Assembly (NCBI RefSeq): GCF_900129225.1
Contig: NZ_FQUG01000003.1
Coordinates: 186,001-250,000, forward strand
From: Schwartzia succinivorans DSM 10502
Lineage (GTDB): Bacteria; Bacillota; Negativicutes; Selenomonadales; Selenomonadaceae
Reading direction: 5' to 3'
Length of the DNA stretch: 64,000 nt
In this document: positions 61,902 through 64,000 of the stretch, in pieces
Layout of the letters: every line of letters begins with the position of its first letter
Numbering within the stretch: the first letter of the stretch is position 1
Made by a program: the position numbers and the translations under genes
Notes under the pieces: model-generated
Seen by the model: the letters and a program-made list of their open reading frames with translations, nothing else
Database searches by the model: none
What the model was told of the DNA's origin: nothing

Positions 61902-63353
61902 ATGGAAAGCAACAAAGAAATAATTGACAGGGTATTGGATGAATTTATGCCGTTGACAAAGATTCCGCGTCCATCCGGACATGAGAAGGCTGTCAGCGAT
62001 TATCTGAAAGGTGTTTTTGAGGGTATAGGCTGCAGTGTTGTGCAGGATGCGGTGAACAATATCATTGCGGACCTTCCGGCAACGAAGGGCTTCGAAAACG
62101 CGCCGCTTACGATTCTTCAGAGCCATATGGATATGGTCTGTGTCGCGGAAAAGGGCAGGGAGTACAATCCTTTAACAGATGAGATTAAGACAATCCGCAC
62201 GGAGGAATATCTGACGGCTGACGGTACGAGCCTTGGCTCTGACGACGGCAGCGGTATTTCGGAGATTATTTATATTTTCAAAACCCTTGAGAAGCATGGG
62301 CCGCTCCGTGCCATTATTACGGTTGACGAAGAGGTTGGCATGCTTGGGACGGAGAAGCTGGATGCCAAGTATGTGCAGGACGCTTCTTTTTATATCAACT
62401 GTGATTCCGAAGAGGATGACCTTCTGACAATCGGCAGCGCAGGAAGTCTTGATGTTGAATTTCACCGTGAAATTCATTGGGGAAAAACTCCTGAAGGGAA
62501 GGCCTGGAAGGTTTCTGTCAAGGGGCTTCTCGGCGGTCATTCCGGTGAGCGCATAGGTGACGGACGCGGCAACGCCCTCAGGGTTTTAGGACAGCTTATG
62601 CTTGAGCTTGGCGAGGCAGGAATTTCATTTGCTGTTTCTTCTATGGAAGGCGGTCAGGCAAGAAATGCTATTGCTGATTCGGCTTCATTTACTTTTGTTT
62701 CTTCCGCTGATGAGAAGGAAATCCTTAAGGTTTTGGATAACAGAAAGAAACGTTTCCTTGAAGCGTATGGAGCTGTAGACCCCGGTATGCATATCGAGCT
62801 TTCGGCGGATGATAAGCCTGAGCATGTCATGAGTGATGAGGATGTGCGGGCTTTGGCTGAGCTTCTGGTTACTCTGCATACGGGTATATTTGCAATGTCG
62901 TCCGCGCTTCCGGGACTTGTTGAGACCTCGGCCAATATCGGTATGCTCCGCATGACGGACAAGGAGGTATGGTTCTCATACTATCCGCGCTCCAGTGTGG
63001 ATTATAAGCTGGATTCCTTCAGCAAAAAGGCGATTATGCTTGGTGAAAGGTTCGGCTGTCCCGCAAAGGTAGGGACTCCGTCTCCTGCATGGCATGAGCG
63101 AACGGACAGCAAGCTGGCAAAAATCATTACAGAGGTTTTTGAGGAGCAGCACGGAGCTCCGATGCGTGTGGCAAGCATCCATGCAGGTCTTGAATGCAGT
63201 TGGATGGTGAAACGCAATCCAAAGCTTGATGTTGTTTCTGTAGGTGTAACTACGTACGATATACACAGCCCGAAGGAAAGACTTCTTCTTTCGACTGTAG
63301 CATCACAGGTAAAGATGATAAAGGAAACGCTGCGCCGTATCGCAGATATGTAA
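61902..63353 (+). CDS. pepD: M20C aminoacyl-histidine dipeptidase (PepD-like)
   Basis: A 483-residue dinuclear zinc dipeptidase. Metal and catalytic motifs of the M20 family are visible: SHMDMVC (His, Asp), GSDDGSGIS (Asp), VDEEVGMLG (Glu), NCDSEEDD (Asp) and the late AIHAGLEC-type segment IHAGLECSWM (His, Glu). GGHSGERI lies in the lid domain. The family cleaves Xaa-His and other dipeptides in the cytoplasm. The ATG at 61902 follows AGGAGGAAG. Confidence 0.93.
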   Translation: MESNKEIIDRVLDEFMPLTKIPRPSGHEKAVSDYLKGVFEGIGCSVVQDAVNNIIADLPATKGFENAPLTILQSHMDMVCVAEKGREYNPLTDEIKTIRTEEYLTADGTSLGSDDGSGISEIIYIFKTLEKHGPLRAIITVDEEVGMLGTEKLDAKYVQDASFYINCDSEEDDLLTIGSAGSLDVEFHREIHWGKTPEGKAWKVSVKGLLGGHSGERIGDGRGNALRVLGQLMLELGEAGISFAVSSMEGGQARNAIADSASFTFVSSADEKEILKVLDNRKKRFLEAYGAVDPGMHIELSADDKPEHVMSDEDVRALAELLVTLHTGIFAMSSALPGLVETSANIGMLRMTDKEVWFSYYPRSSVDYKLDSFSKKAIMLGERFGCPAKVGTPSPAWHERTDSKLAKIITEVFEEQHGAPMRVASIHAGLECSWMVKRNPKLDVVSVGVTTYDIHSPKERLLLSTVASQVKMIKETLRRIADM

Positions 63354-63365
63354 AAATAAGGATAA

Positions 63366-63396
63366 AAAAACGCTGACCGCGAGGTCAGCGTTTTTG
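63366..63396. terminator. Terminator between pepD and the partial helical-repeat gene
   Basis: AAACGCTGACC pairs with GGTCAGCGTTT, with A and T runs on the two sides. Confidence 0.85.
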
Positions 63397-63405
63397 TGTT
63401 TGTAA

Positions 63406-64000
63406 TCAGATATCCCAGTGAAGGGAATCAGGGTTCGGAGTTGCGTGGTCGATGGTATTAAGAATCCATGACGCGTTTTCATGCTGCTGGTTGAATGCCT
63501 GATTCAGTCCGGCAAGGTAGCTTTCGGGAACATCCATGTATTTGAGTGCCATGTGCATGTAGTCTTTTGCCACAAGAGGTACACCGCGCTCAGCCGCAAG
63601 CTGTGCCTTGAAGCGGTAACCGTAGTACAGGTAGCTGTTATGCTTTATGGGAATGTCCTCGTATGCGGCTATGCGTTCATCAACCTCTTCCTCAGCGCTC
63701 TGAATGCTGCCCTGGGCATGGAGAGTACTCCAGCGGTCTGCCCAGAGCTCGCCGCGAAGAATATACTTGTAAAGGAAGTCTGTGGACTCGGCAAGCTCAA
63801 TGGCGAGATTGATATGACGAAGCGCGTCATCGTATTTTTTGTCCTCGCGCTCCAGGGTGCTGAGCTTCTGCAGGGCGTAAACCTTTTCCTCGACATCCTG
63901 AGAGTTTTCTTCGTCAACCTCGGCCTCTACTACGGAGCGGAGAAGCTCAATTGCTTCATCACGGTGCTCTGATTTAGGCATTGCAAGGAAATGCGCAAGA
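63406..64000 (-). CDS. TPR-like helical-repeat protein (partial)
   Basis: The frame stays open to the window edge. The ATG at 63981 has no ribosome binding site, and the codons before it (LAHFLAMPKSEHRDEA) read as a continuous helix, so the protein probably starts upstream. The visible 198 residues are helical pairs (EAIELLRSVVEAEVDEEN, ALQKLSTLEREDKKYDDAL, HINLAIELAESTD), like TPR motifs. A specific function is not recognised. Confidence 0.65.
   Translation of the reverse strand, partial: LAHFLAMPKSEHRDEAIELLRSVVEAEVDEENSQDVEEKVYALQKLSTLEREDKKYDDALRHINLAIELAESTDFLYKYILRGELWADRWSTLHAQGSIQSAEEEVDERIAAYEDIPIKHNSYLYYGYRFKAQLAAERGVPLVAKDYMHMALKYMDVPESYLAGLNQAFNQQHENASWILNTIDHATPNPDSLHWDI

Overview
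The window reads as a chromosomal segment of a motile Negativicutes (Selenomonas-like) bacterium, a Firmicute with an outer membrane. Firmicute-type genes and RNAs (divIVA, sepF, pyrR, rqcH, an Ile T-box, a ZTP riboswitch) sit beside outer-membrane machinery (two TonB-dependent receptors, ExbB/ExbD/TonB, TolC with MacAB, a two-partner secretion pair). The lineage is inferred from gene content only. No insertion sequences, prophage, rRNA or CRISPR arrays were seen.

Layout. 1-5753: end of divIVA, lspA, an RluD-type synthase, pyrR with a candidate PyrR-binding hairpin, rqcH, and corA behind a long structured leader. 5831-11198: a cobalamin riboswitch, a stand-alone DnaA-N-like protein, a CbiK-type chelatase, and a complete nitrogenase-like set (Fe protein plus two component-I subunits), all co-directional. 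11211-12624: an OFA-family transporter behind a ZTP riboswitch. 12752-22854: a secreted CbiK paralogue, then a long uptake operon (TonB-dependent receptor, ABC ATPase, permease, binding lipoprotein, ExbB, ExbD, TonB, TIM-barrel protein, second binding lipoprotein). 22937-24986: a second receptor behind a Fur-like box. 25054-28153: a MerR regulator, a Zn/Mn-type ABC transporter and a CxxC protein. 28315-33859: an AEC transporter and tolC-macA-macB. 33916-36878: xpt, an NCS2 xanthine permease, a TSUP exporter. 36890-39615: folP-folB-folK and a second MerR regulator. 39662-46085: a DUF815 ATPase, tRNA-Pro, a SpeD-like protein lacking its pyruvoyl serine, lgt, and ileS under a T-box. 46289-58700: flagellin, a 3067-residue adhesin with about 17 YDG-type repeats, and its TpsB transporter. 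58793-64000: tmRNA, typA, sepF, an M20C dipeptidase and a partial helical-repeat protein.

The most interesting unit is 5.8-25 kb. A nitrogenase-like three-protein enzyme lies with a cobaltochelatase-family protein downstream of a B12 riboswitch. Next to it are a secreted chelatase paralogue and a complete TonB/ABC uptake system. The promoters of the secreted chelatase, of the first receptor operon, and of a MerR-family gene 25 kb away carry the same 8-5-8 palindrome, each centred in a 19-bp -35/-10 spacer, the MerR activation geometry. I infer a metal-tetrapyrrole (corrinoid, haem or similar) acquisition and reductive-processing system with two regulatory arms, B12 riboswitch and MerR, plus Fur control of the second receptor. 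Substrate and reaction cannot be read from the sequence.
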